Part shown: piece by piece, positions 28,791-38,411 of the stretch
How the letters are laid out: each line of letters opens with the position of its first letter
How positions within the stretch are numbered: position 1 is the first letter of the stretch
Assembly: GCA_963422595.1 (NCBI GenBank)
Contig: OY730298.1
Span: forward strand, 434,001 to 498,000
From: G963422595 sp963422595
Lineage (GTDB): Bacteria > Pseudomonadota > Gammaproteobacteria > UBA4575
Direction of reading: 5' to 3'
DNA length: 64,000 nt
Notes under the pieces: model-generated
Database searches by the model: none
Told to the model about the DNA's origin: nothing
Seen by the model: only the letters and a program-made list of their open reading frames with translations
Position numbers and translations under genes: made by a program

Positions 28791-29022
28791 TTTCCTTTTA
28801 TGGGGCTTAACTTATTGTATAACTGTACCTGCGATGACTCTTTATGGCATAAGATCCAAAAATCCGCAATCCGCCCACAGCACTTTTCATGAAAAAGATT
28901 TAACACAATATTCAAGGATAATTGGAACCTGATAGAAAGACTTTTGTAGGCACCGGCCGCGTGCCGGTACTGAATAATATATTACGTATTATCCTGTACC
29001 TGCATGTTTATATCTTCTGAAG
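28791..29022. other. glmS-desaturase convergent gap
   Basis: 232 bp between convergent genes. It holds one short GC-rich hairpin (ACCGGC 28952-28957, 5-base loop, GCCGGT 28963-28968) with no T-run on either side. I see no gene and no convincing intrinsic terminator. Confidence 0.4.
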
Positions 29023-30210
29023 CTAACCATAATCCGCGGTTAGCGCGTAACCCCGCAAGCCGCGCGCGAAATCCTGCAACGCCTTAATGCCGGTAGCCTC
29101 GGCCTCTTTGCACCACTGCATAATTGCCTGAATCAAACGTTCGTGGCTGGTATGCGCCTCATTCCACAGCGCCTGTAGCTTGCGACGAAACTCATATACG
29201 ACTTGTAACGTCTCGCTATTGCGCAACAGTTCCTGCAAGTGTTGGCGATGCAAAGATTTTAGACGGCTGTCTTCCCGTATTAACACGGCGCGCATTTGAC
29301 GTACAAGTTTCTGATAGCGCGCATCAACGTTTGACAGCTCATTCTGAAAAGTTGGCAAAGTTACCCACTGCGCGTAATCCGCCATCACGTGCAACTTACT
29401 GGCAACGATGGCCCTGGCCGTGTCCAGGTCGATTTTAGTTTTATCAACCAATCTGGTCGGTCGCGGTGCGCGGCGGCGCACCTTGGCCAGCCGCAAAAAC
29501 GCTAACAACGTAATGTACAACCAGCCCAAATCAAATTCCCACCACTTGCTGGACAGTTTCGCTGAACTGGGATAAGCATGATGGTTGTTATGCAGCTCTT
29601 CACCGCCAATGATGATGCCAAAATTTATTATATTAGTGGCGCCGTCCGCGGTTTCAAAATTTCGATAGCCCCAATAATGACCGATACCATTGATCACCCC
29701 AGCCGCGGTGAGCGGAATCCAAATCATCTGGAAGGCCCAGATAAATGCCCCGGCAACTCCAAACAGCCCGACATTTAAGATTAAGATAGCCGTAAGACCG
29801 GCGAAACTGAAGCGTGCGTAGAGGTTACGTTCAACCCAGTCGTTAGGTGTGCCATGACCATAATTCTGCAAGGTTTGCAGGTTCCTGGCTTCCTTCCGAT
29901 ACAATTTTGTGCCCTGCCAGAATACCATCCCGATACCCTTTACATGTGGACTATGTGGGTCCTCCGCGGTTTCAGTTTTGGCGTGGTGTTTGCGATGAAT
30001 CGCAACCCACTCCCTGGTTACTATGCCAGTGGTGATCCACAACCAAAAGCGAAAAAAGTGTGCTACCAGGGGATGCAGATCTAATGCGCGGTGCGCCTGA
30101 CAACGATGCAAGTACAACGTTACTGACATGATAGTAACGTGAGTAAGGATCAGGGCAAGAACCAGATAGCCCCACCAGGGCAGCATAATCAATCCATCAG
30201 GCATGTACAA
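29023..30210 (-). CDS. Membrane fatty acid (acyl-CoA type) desaturase, DesB-like
   Basis: Di-iron membrane desaturase that introduces a cis double bond, probably delta-9, into fatty acyl chains. 395 aa. The three histidine boxes are visible: HRCQAH, HRKHH and HNNHH, set among hydrophobic helices. After the desaturase core (to about residue 265) comes a roughly 130-residue charged, helical tail ending WCKEAEATGIKALQDFARGLRGYA. That tail is shared, as I recall it, with Pseudomonas DesB. The exact start (30210, 30204 or 30186) is open. It likely tunes membrane fluidity. Confidence 0.9.
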   Translation of the reverse strand: MYMPDGLIMLPWWGYLVLALILTHVTIMSVTLYLHRCQAHRALDLHPLVAHFFRFWLWITTGIVTREWVAIHRKHHAKTETAEDPHSPHVKGIGMVFWQGTKLYRKEARNLQTLQNYGHGTPNDWVERNLYARFSFAGLTAILILNVGLFGVAGAFIWAFQMIWIPLTAAGVINGIGHYWGYRNFETADGATNIINFGIIIGGEELHNNHHAYPSSAKLSSKWWEFDLGWLYITLLAFLRLAKVRRRAPRPTRLVDKTKIDLDTARAIVASKLHVMADYAQWVTLPTFQNELSNVDARYQKLVRQMRAVLIREDSRLKSLHRQHLQELLRNSETLQVVYEFRRKLQALWNEAHTSHERLIQAIMQWCKEAEATGIKALQDFARGLRGYALTADYG

Positions 30211-30329
30211 TTCCAGTTGATCATTATTGCGGTTACCACCAGGACGGCTATACTCATGACCGTATCATACGTGTTGGTGATGGCGGTGAGCAAGCACCAG
30301 GGCCATTGTTAACGGATATTCACCTGATT

Positions 30330-32285
30330 TTACTTTGCGCGTTCCAACAACAAGTCCCCCGGGGCTTGCGGCGAGGCGCGCCAACCTGGCGGGAGGTACA
30401 CCGTCGCGGCCTTTTCAATAACGATAGCAGCTCCCGTAAGCACTTGATTTTGACCAATATCCACACGTCTGTACACAGCCGCCAGTCGGTTTAACCCATG
30501 TAGCTTTACACGTTTAATCGGGAGCCCAGGCGTTTGTCGCAAGCCACCTGGCAACCGTAAGTCAGCACTTTCGCCGCTTGCGGTAAGGCGCAGGTTCACC
30601 ACCTCTACGGGCATCTCCAGGGCATAGCCGAATCGACGTCTGTGCCGGGCATGAAATGCCTGCGCGACCTGCTCACCAGTTGACCAATCTAATTTCAAGG
30701 TTGCGGCCTGGCCCTGATAACGCAGGTCTATTTCTCGCTTAAGTTGAAATTTTTGCCCGGCCTCAGGCACCAATTCCTGGCTGATTTTTTGCTCCAGTTG
30801 CAGGAATATTGCCGTCAGTCGCTGATCCCGGCAATCATCCAGCAGACGGATATAGCTTTGCGATATTTCCTTTCCCGGCGGCGCGACCAACAAGCCGAAT
30901 GCCGACAATACCCCGGCACGCGCAGGTACCAGCGCAACGCGCATGTTAAGCGCCTGTGCCAACTCACACACGTGTAACCCGCCGGCGCCGCCAAAGCTCA
31001 CCAAAGTAAAATCTCCTGGGTCATGGCCGCGATGCACTGACATCAGGCGTAACGCCTGTACCATTTGTTCATTGGCAACACGCACGATTCCCTGCGCGCA
31101 GGTTTGCACATCTATACGCAAACGCCGCGCGAGACTGGCAACTGCGGTTACCGCCGCGGTGTAACGTAACTGCAAATTTCCCGCCAGCTTACAACTTGCG
31201 GGCAGCCGTCCCAATACCACGTGCGCGTCTGTAACGGTGGCATCTTTACCCCCCTGCCCATAACAGGCCGGCCCCGGGGCCGCGCCGGCGGACTCGGGGC
31301 CTACTTGTAACAGGCCGCCGTCGTCAATCCAGGCAATCGAACCGCCGCCGGCGCCTATGGTATGAATATCCAGCGTCGGTACGGCAACAGGTAAGCGGGC
31401 AATTTCCGCACCGGTGGTTAAATTAAGCCGTTCATCAATGATAGAAACGTCAGTGGAAGTTCCACCCATATCGAAAGTAAGCAACCGGGTATGTCCGGTA
31501 CGGTTGCCAGCGTGCAGGCTTCCCCACAGGCCACCGGCAGGCCCGGACAACAATAAACGCACGGCATTGCGCTCGGCCATAGCCGCGTTCAAAGTAAGGC
31601 CGTTACTTTGCATCACAGATATATTCGCGGTTCGCGCATGTTGGCCCAAACGGGACAGATAGCGTTGCATTACCGGGCCCAGATAACTGTTTAGCCAGGT
31701 AGCTAAACCACGTTCGTATTCACCATGTTCGGCTAACACCTGAGATGAAATTGAGACAAAGTAATGATTTTTGAGACGTTCGCGAACTTCACGCTCAAAA
31801 GCATCGTCAACAAATGCGAACAACAGACAAACCGCAACGGCCTCGACGTTCAGCTGGTGAATTTCGGCGGTTAGCTTCTCAAGCTCCGTGGGTAACAGCG
31901 GCAGGATAATTTGGCCGTGCGCATCTACCCTGCCACCGACCTCTAAATTGCACTGCGGATCAAATAGTGAACGCTCTTTTTTGGGGGTAAGGTTGTACAA
32001 CTCTTGCCGCGTTTGCCGACCGATCAACAATAGATCCTTAAACCCATGATTAGTAATGAATGCGGTGCGAGCACCCTTGCCCTCCAGCAGTGCATTGGTA
32101 GCTACGGTGGTGCCGTGCACGATGTGCAGGTTTTTAACGTCAATCCCCAGGGCCGCGATGCCGTTGAGTATGGCGCGCTCTGGTACGTCCGGGGTAGACA
32201 ACTCTTTATGCGTCGACACCGACCGCCCATTAAAGTACACCAGGTCCGTAAAAGTGCCGCCGGTGTCCACGCCCAAGATACGCAT
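30330..32285 (-). CDS. Hydantoinase/oxoprolinase family protein, A subunit
   Basis: ATP-dependent amidohydrolase of the HyuA/5-oxoprolinase/acetone-carboxylase-beta superfamily. 651 aa. The N-terminal Hydant_A_N part begins MRILGVDTGGTFTDLVYF, with HGTTVATNALLEGKGARTAF. The second half has the ASKHA-type LLTFDMGGTSTDVSII, HTIGAGGGSIAWID and GPESAGAAPGPACYG. The usual HyuB partner is not adjacent on either side. The substrate cannot be read from the sequence; 5-oxoproline or a hydantoin are the family's usual ones. Confidence 0.88.
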   Translation of the reverse strand: MRILGVDTGGTFTDLVYFNGRSVSTHKELSTPDVPERAILNGIAALGIDVKNLHIVHGTTVATNALLEGKGARTAFITNHGFKDLLLIGRQTRQELYNLTPKKERSLFDPQCNLEVGGRVDAHGQIILPLLPTELEKLTAEIHQLNVEAVAVCLLFAFVDDAFEREVRERLKNHYFVSISSQVLAEHGEYERGLATWLNSYLGPVMQRYLSRLGQHARTANISVMQSNGLTLNAAMAERNAVRLLLSGPAGGLWGSLHAGNRTGHTRLLTFDMGGTSTDVSIIDERLNLTTGAEIARLPVAVPTLDIHTIGAGGGSIAWIDDGGLLQVGPESAGAAPGPACYGQGGKDATVTDAHVVLGRLPASCKLAGNLQLRYTAAVTAVASLARRLRIDVQTCAQGIVRVANEQMVQALRLMSVHRGHDPGDFTLVSFGGAGGLHVCELAQALNMRVALVPARAGVLSAFGLLVAPPGKEISQSYIRLLDDCRDQRLTAIFLQLEQKISQELVPEAGQKFQLKREIDLRYQGQAATLKLDWSTGEQVAQAFHARHRRRFGYALEMPVEVVNLRLTASGESADLRLPGGLRQTPGLPIKRVKLHGLNRLAAVYRRVDIGQNQVLTGAAIVIEKAATVYLPPGWRASPQAPGDLLLERAK

Positions 32286-32439
32286 GCCGCTATTGTAATG
32301 AAAAGCTACGTTTTATGAGACAAAAACTCACGTCGGATAAGCAATGGTAAGCGGCGCACTAAAATTGTTTTGGTGGCATCACTGGTAAAGTAAATATGCC
32401 GGCTGGCGAGACCTGGTCAGGCGCGCTACAGTAAAGCCC

Positions 32440-33459
32440 ATGGTTATCTCCGCCTCAAACAATGCCGCTACGGCGCCAACATCCTCTCTGGAAGTCGTCG
32501 TCAGTAAAGCTGCAAGGCCTTTGTCTGTGCATCAATCGATACTGACGCAGCTATACTTCGGGGCTATCGATGGCGCGGACCAGAATTTCTTATCCATACA
32601 TACCGACCTGGAAGTGCTGGGACCGGACTTGTTCGCGCAATACTGGGTTACCGATGAAAAGGTTAAACAGAGTCGGTATAAAAACGTGCGCTACGCATAC
32701 AACCGACAAATGCTGTTTGGCTATGTTCGATTCGCATGTTCAGGTACGTATAATTTTCAACAGCTTAGTGAACGGGCGTATCGGCAAATATATGAATGTT
32801 TAATAAACAGCGGGTGCAGACGTCTGCTGCGAACCTGGAACTATTTTCCGCAAATAACCAAAACCTGTAGCGATTATAAACACCACAACCGCTATGAATT
32901 GTTTTGTAACGGTCGTCTGTGCGCGACACGGGCAAGTGGAATAGATAATAAGGTATACCCGGCGGCCACGGTAATTGGCAACCGCGGCGATTATTTACAA
33001 GTTTATTTTCTCGCCAGTGACGCCCCCGGCGTCGCTGTAGAAAACCCGCGACAGACCAGTGCGTACCATTATCCGGTCGCCAACTCTTTTACGCAGCCAC
33101 TGTTTGCGCGCGGGGTACTGAAAGCCTGGGGAGAACGCACGCACCTTTACGTGTCTGGCACCGCCAGCATCGTCGGACATGAAACGCTACATATTAATAA
33201 CGTCGGCGCGCAACTGAATGAGGCCATCAACAACGTCGAAACCCTGGTGGAGCATGCCAATGACCAGCATCAGGCGCAGTTAAACGCGCAGGACGATTTG
33301 CTATATATGAAGGTGTACGTGCGCCACAATGAAGACCTCGCGCGCGTACAACAGGTATTGACGGCGCGGCTTGCCAGTGACCTGCCGCGTATGTTGTTGC
33401 TGGGGGATATGTGCAGAGATGATCTGCTGGTGGAAATAGAAGCCTTTTACCAAACCTGA
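32440..33459 (+). CDS. Chorismatase of the FkbO/Hyg5/XanB2 family
   Basis: Splits chorismate into pyruvate and an aromatic or cyclohexadiene product. In the XanB2 type it makes 3- and 4-hydroxybenzoate, the latter feeding ubiquinone. 339 aa. Recognised from YPAATVIGNRGDYLQVYFLA, ENPRQTSAYHYP and LYVSGTASIVGHETLH, followed by a YjgF-like C-terminal domain with the NNVETLVEHA helix. It is separate from ubi genes here; mutM follows 14 bases later. Which hydroxybenzoate it makes is inference. If the genome lacks ubiC, a ubiquinone role is likely. Confidence 0.85.
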   Translation: MVISASNNAATAPTSSLEVVVSKAARPLSVHQSILTQLYFGAIDGADQNFLSIHTDLEVLGPDLFAQYWVTDEKVKQSRYKNVRYAYNRQMLFGYVRFACSGTYNFQQLSERAYRQIYECLINSGCRRLLRTWNYFPQITKTCSDYKHHNRYELFCNGRLCATRASGIDNKVYPAATVIGNRGDYLQVYFLASDAPGVAVENPRQTSAYHYPVANSFTQPLFARGVLKAWGERTHLYVSGTASIVGHETLHINNVGAQLNEAINNVETLVEHANDQHQAQLNAQDDLLYMKVYVRHNEDLARVQQVLTARLASDLPRMLLLGDMCRDDLLVEIEAFYQT

Positions 33460-33473
33460 ACGTACAGTACGGC

Positions 33474-34286
33474 ATGCCCGAGCTTCCTGAAGTAGAGACT
33501 ACGCGGCGCGGCATCATCCCATACGTGCAGGATAAGCGCATAACCGACGTAATCGTGCGTCAATGGCGCTTGCGCTGGCCGGTGCCTCGGGACTTGTGTC
33601 AGCAGCTTAACAATCAGCGAATTAAAAACATTCATCGGCGTGCCAAATATCTATTATTTGAAACCACTGTTGGGCACCTGATTCTGCACTTGGGCATGTC
33701 CGGCAGTTTGCGCATAGTAGCCGCTCACGTAGTCCCTGAAAAGCATGATCACGTCGACCTCGTGTTCAATGAGCAAATTTTACGGTTTCATGATCCGCGG
33801 CGGTTCGGGAGCATTTTGTGGACATGTGCAGATCCTATGGAACACACACTCTTGCGGGAACTTGGTCCGGAACCATTGAGTCAGGCATTTACCGGGCAGC
33901 ACTTGTACCGGCTCGCCAGAACCAGAAAAGCAAACGTTAAAAATTTTATTATGAACAGCCACGTCGTAGCTGGTCTTGGCAATATCTATGCCAATGAAGC
34001 ACTTTTTTTGAGTGGCATACATCCGCAACGCGCCGCTGGACGGGTGTCACTGGCGCGTTATGAAACGCTGGTCGCGAATATCAGGAGGGTGCTCAGTAAG
34101 GCGATTGCAGCGGGCGGTACCAGCTTGCGTGACTTCGTGCGTGAAAATGGCAAACCCGGCTACTTTGCCAACAAGCTAAACGTTTATCATAAAAGTGATC
34201 AACCGTGCCCAATCTGTAAAACGCCACTACAGGCGCGCACGCTGGGACAACGCAGCAGCTTTTTCTGTAACCGTTGCCAGCGTTAA
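33474..34286 (+). CDS. mutM: Formamidopyrimidine-DNA glycosylase
   Basis: Removes 8-oxoguanine and formamidopyrimidines from DNA and nicks the site. 270 aa. The N-terminus MPELPEVETTRRGI supplies the catalytic proline and glutamate. HLGMSG and the helix-two-turn-helix region VVAGLGNIYANEALFLSGIHP follow, and the C-terminal zinc finger is CPICKTPL...FFCNRCQR. It lies 14 bases after the chorismatase gene and converges on ggt. Confidence 0.97.
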   Translation: MPELPEVETTRRGIIPYVQDKRITDVIVRQWRLRWPVPRDLCQQLNNQRIKNIHRRAKYLLFETTVGHLILHLGMSGSLRIVAAHVVPEKHDHVDLVFNEQILRFHDPRRFGSILWTCADPMEHTLLRELGPEPLSQAFTGQHLYRLARTRKANVKNFIMNSHVVAGLGNIYANEALFLSGIHPQRAAGRVSLARYETLVANIRRVLSKAIAAGGTSLRDFVRENGKPGYFANKLNVYHKSDQPCPICKTPLQARTLGQRSSFFCNRCQR

Positions 34287-34303
34287 ATAACGTGCGAAAA
34301 CCA

Positions 34304-35995
34304 CTATTTACCAACCTGCGCAACGCCGATGCCGCGGGCGTCACTGGCGGCAGTTACGCGCCCGCTTTGTCGCTCCCAAATTACGGCGTGCATGTTTCCA
34401 TAACCAGGGGATATTTCCTTTAATGCGTGTCCCAGCGCCGTCAGCGCCGTGCGTGTGCCGGGTGCCAGGGCCGCGGCTTCAAATTGAATTTGGTCTGGCA
34501 GGAATTGATGATGAAAGCGCGGCAACCCAACCAGGGTTTTCGCATCTGCACCTTTAGCAAATTCCAGCGTCGACAGCAACACCATGCTAATAATGCGACT
34601 GCCGCCAGGCGTGCCTAAAATCGCCACGCGATCATCATCGATCAGAAAGGTAGGCGACATGCTGGACAGCATGCGCTTACCGGCGGCGATGGTATTCGCC
34701 TCGCTACCCACCAATCCCCATAAATTGGGATGGCCGGGTTTAACTACAAAATCATCCATTTCATTATTTAACAATACCCCGCTTTCAGGCGGCATGAAGC
34801 CAGAACCGAATGGATAGTTAATGGAAAGCGTCGCCGCCACGTAATTGCCTGCGCGGTCAATAATTGAAAAATGTGAAGTGTTTTCACCCGTGCGCCGGTG
34901 TTCGTTGCCAGACAGAGAAAACTCGCTTACGTAATCCTGACTGGGCGTGGCCTGCTGTGCATTAAAATCGGCAAACAGATTTTCAGCATGCCGTGAAGAC
35001 AACAGGCGCTGCACGGGAACTTCTACATAGTCCGAGTCGCCTAAGTAAAGTGCGCGCTCAAGATAGGCGCGGCGCATTACCTCAACCAGCACGTGGGTGC
35101 GCTGCACCGTATCCATGGCGGTTAAATCAACGGCTGCCAACATATTCAGCATTTGCATTAGCACCACACCACCCGATGAAGGCAGTGTAGCACTTACGAC
35201 CTTCAGGTTTTTATACGTGCCAACAACGGGCTTGCGCTCTTTGATTCGATATCGTTCCAGGTCCTGGAGTTGCCACAGGCCACCTGCCTGTCGCACTCCA
35301 CTGACTAATTTTTCCGCAGTTTCACCGCGGTAAAATCCATCCATGCGCAAATCACGGAGGCGCTCCAATACCTTCGCCAGTTGCGGCTGTTTAAGGATAT
35401 ATCCGGGCTTGGGGGCGGCACCGTTATCAAGAAATACAGCGGCTGCCGGCGGTGAGCGATGCAGCCTGTCGACAGCGTCAATGGCGTAGGTTTGGTAACG
35501 TTCCGATACCGCGAAACCATGCCGTGCGCGCTGAATGGCAAAATTCAACGTAGTGTCTAACGGCAAACGGCCGTATTTTTCCGACAAATGCACAATCGCC
35601 GCGGCAACCCCTGGAATACCCGCCGCCATGGGGCCATTTACGGACTGCCCGGTAGGGTTACCGTCGGCATCCAGGTACATATCGCGCGTCGCCGCAAGTG
35701 GGGCAGTTTCACGCCCGTCCAGCATAACGTCCCGGTCGCTTTCAGCTACGTGCAACAACCAGAAGCCTCCACCCCCCAGGCCGGATGCGTAAGGTTCTGT
35801 CACCGCCAGGGTTGAGGTAACAGCTATAGCTGCGTCAAAGGCATTGCCGCCCTGTTCAAGTATTTCCATGCCCGCCTGGGTAGCCAGCGGATGCGCGCTG
35901 GCCACGGCAAACTCGGGCAGCGTGTGCTCCTGTGACGCACCTGGAGTGAGCAATAACGCCAGAACTATAAAAGTCAGATAACGCATTTGGGGCAT
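34304..35995 (-). CDS. ggt: Gamma-glutamyltransferase
   Basis: Periplasmic enzyme that cleaves glutathione and other gamma-glutamyl compounds. 563 aa. The signal peptide is MRYLTFIVLALLLTPGASQ (ATG 35995 or 35986). The precursor is autocleaved before the catalytic threonine, here in GENTSHFSIIDRAG. Other hallmarks are GGNAFDAAIA, GLGGGGFWLL, PSSGGVVLMQMLN and GTPGGSRII. gshB, for glutathione synthesis, is also in this window. It sits 3 bases after coaD. Confidence 0.95.
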   Translation of the reverse strand: MPQMRYLTFIVLALLLTPGASQEHTLPEFAVASAHPLATQAGMEILEQGGNAFDAAIAVTSTLAVTEPYASGLGGGGFWLLHVAESDRDVMLDGRETAPLAATRDMYLDADGNPTGQSVNGPMAAGIPGVAAAIVHLSEKYGRLPLDTTLNFAIQRARHGFAVSERYQTYAIDAVDRLHRSPPAAAVFLDNGAAPKPGYILKQPQLAKVLERLRDLRMDGFYRGETAEKLVSGVRQAGGLWQLQDLERYRIKERKPVVGTYKNLKVVSATLPSSGGVVLMQMLNMLAAVDLTAMDTVQRTHVLVEVMRRAYLERALYLGDSDYVEVPVQRLLSSRHAENLFADFNAQQATPSQDYVSEFSLSGNEHRRTGENTSHFSIIDRAGNYVAATLSINYPFGSGFMPPESGVLLNNEMDDFVVKPGHPNLWGLVGSEANTIAAGKRMLSSMSPTFLIDDDRVAILGTPGGSRIISMVLLSTLEFAKGADAKTLVGLPRFHHQFLPDQIQFEAAALAPGTRTALTALGHALKEISPGYGNMHAVIWERQSGRVTAASDARGIGVAQVGK

Positions 35996-35998
35996 AAC

Positions 35999-36481
35999 TT
36001 ATTTTTTAGCCCTGGCCGCTAAGGCCTGTACCACTACGGGGGCAACAAACCTGGATACGTCGCCACCCAAATTTGCAACTTCGCGCACTAAACCCGATGA
36101 GATAAAGGCATGCTCCTCGGACGGGGTTAAAAAAATGGATTCAAAACTGTCGTCAAGCCGCCGATTCATGCTGGCCAGTTGGAACTCGAATTCAAAGTCG
36201 GAAACCGCGCGTAACCCACGCAAAATCGCCTTTGCCCGTTGCTGACGCGCAAACTCCACCAACAGACCGTCAAATCCGCATACCCGCGCACTTGGAAGCG
36301 TGGCTAAAACCTGCCGGGCCAACTGCACGCGCTCCGTCAGATTGAAGTATGGTCGTTTATCACCGCCTGCGGCGACTCCCACCACGACCTGATCAAATAT
36401 ATTGCAGGCACGCCGTACCAGGTCGGCATGACCATTCGTAATGGGATCAAAAGTTCCGGGGTAAACTGCGATAAGTGCCAT
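35999..36481 (-). CDS. coaD: Phosphopantetheine adenylyltransferase
   Basis: Penultimate step of coenzyme A synthesis: 4'-phosphopantetheine plus ATP gives dephospho-CoA. 160 aa. The nucleotidyltransferase motifs are AVYPGTFDPITNGHADLV at the N-terminus and ILRGLRAVSDFEFEFQLA, with the ISSGLVREVA segment near the end. It follows rsmD by 52 bases and precedes ggt. Confidence 0.97.
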   Translation of the reverse strand: MALIAVYPGTFDPITNGHADLVRRACNIFDQVVVGVAAGGDKRPYFNLTERVQLARQVLATLPSARVCGFDGLLVEFARQQRAKAILRGLRAVSDFEFEFQLASMNRRLDDSFESIFLTPSEEHAFISSGLVREVANLGGDVSRFVAPVVVQALAARAKK

Positions 36482-36533
36482 GGTTACATTCTAATATGAA
36501 GCAGCCCGTGAGGGGTAATTTTAACCGTGCTTA

Positions 36534-37097
36534 TTATGATTTCTGGTATAACGCATAATGTACCCGACCGGCGGTGTTTTCCCGAATACAGGCAAAGGCA
36601 TCCAGGTGACGGGAGGCGTAAGGAAATACCGGGGACTCTACGTATAGCAAACCTGATGGCGCGACAATTTCATGCGCATCCAGGGTCGGTAAAACAGGTT
36701 CCAGCAGATTAGTACCAAAAGGCGGGTCCAGGAATACCACATCAAACTTTTGCTCGGTTTGCCGTAAAAACGCCAACGCTTCCTGATGCACGATACGCAC
36801 CTGTCGCGCCATAAGCGCTTGTTTTTGCTCATCAAGTTTCGCCACCACCGCGGCATCGCAATCGACCTGAGTAACGTGGCCTGCTCCCCGGGAAGCAGCC
36901 TCAAAACCTAAGGCGCCGCTACCGGCGAACAGATCCAGACAATGCGCGCCGACTATTTTTGCCGACAACCAGTTAAACAGAGTTTCGCGTATGCGCTCCG
37001 CAGTGGGTCGAACTTGCGCACAGTCTATGAATTGAATGCGACGACTGCGCCATACGCCGCCAATGATGCGCAGGCTATTTTTTTTGCGGGCCACCAA
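36534..37097 (-). CDS. rsmD: 16S rRNA (guanine-966-N2)-methyltransferase
   Basis: Methylates G966 of 16S rRNA using S-adenosylmethionine. 187 aa. LRIIGGVWRSRRIQF and VRPTAERIRETLFNWL are the family N-terminus, LDLFAGSGALGFEAASRGA binds SAM, and DVVFLDPPFGTNL is the catalytic motif. The start is TTG 37097 or GTG 37094; no ATG is available. It overlaps the end of the upstream M16 peptidase gene by about 20 bases. Confidence 0.94.
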   Translation of the reverse strand: MVARKKNSLRIIGGVWRSRRIQFIDCAQVRPTAERIRETLFNWLSAKIVGAHCLDLFAGSGALGFEAASRGAGHVTQVDCDAAVVAKLDEQKQALMARQVRIVHQEALAFLRQTEQKFDVVFLDPPFGTNLLEPVLPTLDAHEIVAPSGLLYVESPVFPYASRHLDAFACIRENTAGRVHYALYQKS

Positions 37098-38388
37098 CGA
37101 TGATCTTTACCATGTTGTTTAATTGCAATCGCCTGGCAAAAGCCTCACGGACGTCTTCGCGTGTAACCGCGGCTACGTTATGCGTGAAGGTGTGCAGATA
37201 GTCCAGCGGCAGATCGTAGTAACCGATCAACGACAAATATCCCAAAATATCCCGGTTATTATCAATACGTAATGGAAAGCCGCCGATCACGTTACGCTTC
37301 GCCAGTGCCAATTCCTCTGCCGTGGGCCCTTCCGCCATGAATTTTTCAATGGTTTGCAAACACACCTGCACTGCCTGTTGGGCCTGGTCAGCGCGCGTTT
37401 GCAGCCCTGATATAAAAGGCCCCGGCTGGCGCATCGGAAGAAAATAACTATATATGCTATAGGATAAACCACGCGCTACACGCACTTCTTTTACCAAACG
37501 AGAAGTAAAGCCACCGCCACCAAGAACGTGATTACCAACGTATAAGGTAAAATAATCAGGGTCGCCGCGCCGTATGCCCAACTGACCCAGATATACGTGC
37601 GCCTGTTGTGATGGATAAGGTACGTGCACGGCTTCGGCAGACCGCCGCGGTTTTGGATCAGGTATGGGCGGCGGCTTGTTACCGCTTGCGAGACTGGACG
37701 AGACTTGTTGGGCGATTAGTTTTGCCCGTCCGATGTCAATGTCACCGACGATCGCCATGATCGCGTTTTCAGCCACCAGGTACTGATGGTAAAATTTTTT
37801 AATATCATCCAGGCTGATTTTGTGAATACTGTGCTGATACCCCAACGTCGGCTGCGCGTAGGGATGATGCGTATAAACAGCTTTATAAAAGGCCCTGCGG
37901 GCGACTTCTCCGGGGCGTTGTTGCGCCTCCTGGGTGGCGATCAACGCCTGTTTTTGCAGGCGCAGGAAGTCCTTCTCGGGAAAATCGGGACGCGCAAGAA
38001 CCGTAATAAAGGCAGACAGGGCTTGCTTAAACAGCTCCTCATCACTCAGGCTGCGCAAGGTAACATTGGATCGATCAGGAGCCACGCTTACGCTGAATTG
38101 TGCGCCTACGTCTTCAAATTTTTCCGCGATGGCATCTGCATCTGATTTCCCGGCACCGGCATTTAATAAGCTATGGGTTAATTGTGATATCCCGGCGAGT
38201 TCCGCGTCGCGTCCACTACCGGCATCAAAAGTAACGGCAATGTCCAGTATGGGCAATTCAGCAGCGGCAACAAATAAAACTTTTACCCCGTTTTCAGTAT
38301 GCCACTGCTCTATTTGGGGCGCGGCGGAAGTTACGCCAGTAAGAACCAGGCAGACGCAAAGTACATAATATCCGATCGGGCTATCCAT
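37075..38388 (-). CDS. M16-family peptidase homologue, no HxxEH motif
   Basis: Pitrilysin/insulinase-family protein, 437 aa, with an N-terminal signal or anchor (YYVLCVCLVLTGVTSAAP), so probably periplasmic. The position of the zinc motif reads GISQLTHSLLNAGAG, lacking HxxEH, so it is predicted to be catalytically inactive. The C-terminal M16 domain has GGGGFTSRLVKEVRVARGLSYSIYS (split here). It is paired with the HxxEH-bearing paralogue 23 bases upstream. By analogy with heterodimeric M16B proteins, the pair may form one enzyme. Confidence 0.92.
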   Translation of the reverse strand: MDSPIGYYVLCVCLVLTGVTSAAPQIEQWHTENGVKVLFVAAAELPILDIAVTFDAGSGRDAELAGISQLTHSLLNAGAGKSDADAIAEKFEDVGAQFSVSVAPDRSNVTLRSLSDEELFKQALSAFITVLARPDFPEKDFLRLQKQALIATQEAQQRPGEVARRAFYKAVYTHHPYAQPTLGYQHSIHKISLDDIKKFYHQYLVAENAIMAIVGDIDIGRAKLIAQQVSSSLASGNKPPPIPDPKPRRSAEAVHVPYPSQQAHVYLGQLGIRRGDPDYFTLYVGNHVLGGGGFTSRLVKEVRVARGLSYSIYSYFLPMRQPGPFISGLQTRADQAQQAVQVCLQTIEKFMAEGPTAEELALAKRNVIGGFPLRIDNNRDILGYLSLIGYYDLPLDYLHTFTHNVAAVTREDVREAFARRLQLNNMVKIIVGGPQKK

Positions 38389-38411
38389 ATAGATTCAAAT
38401 CAGAGTATCGT

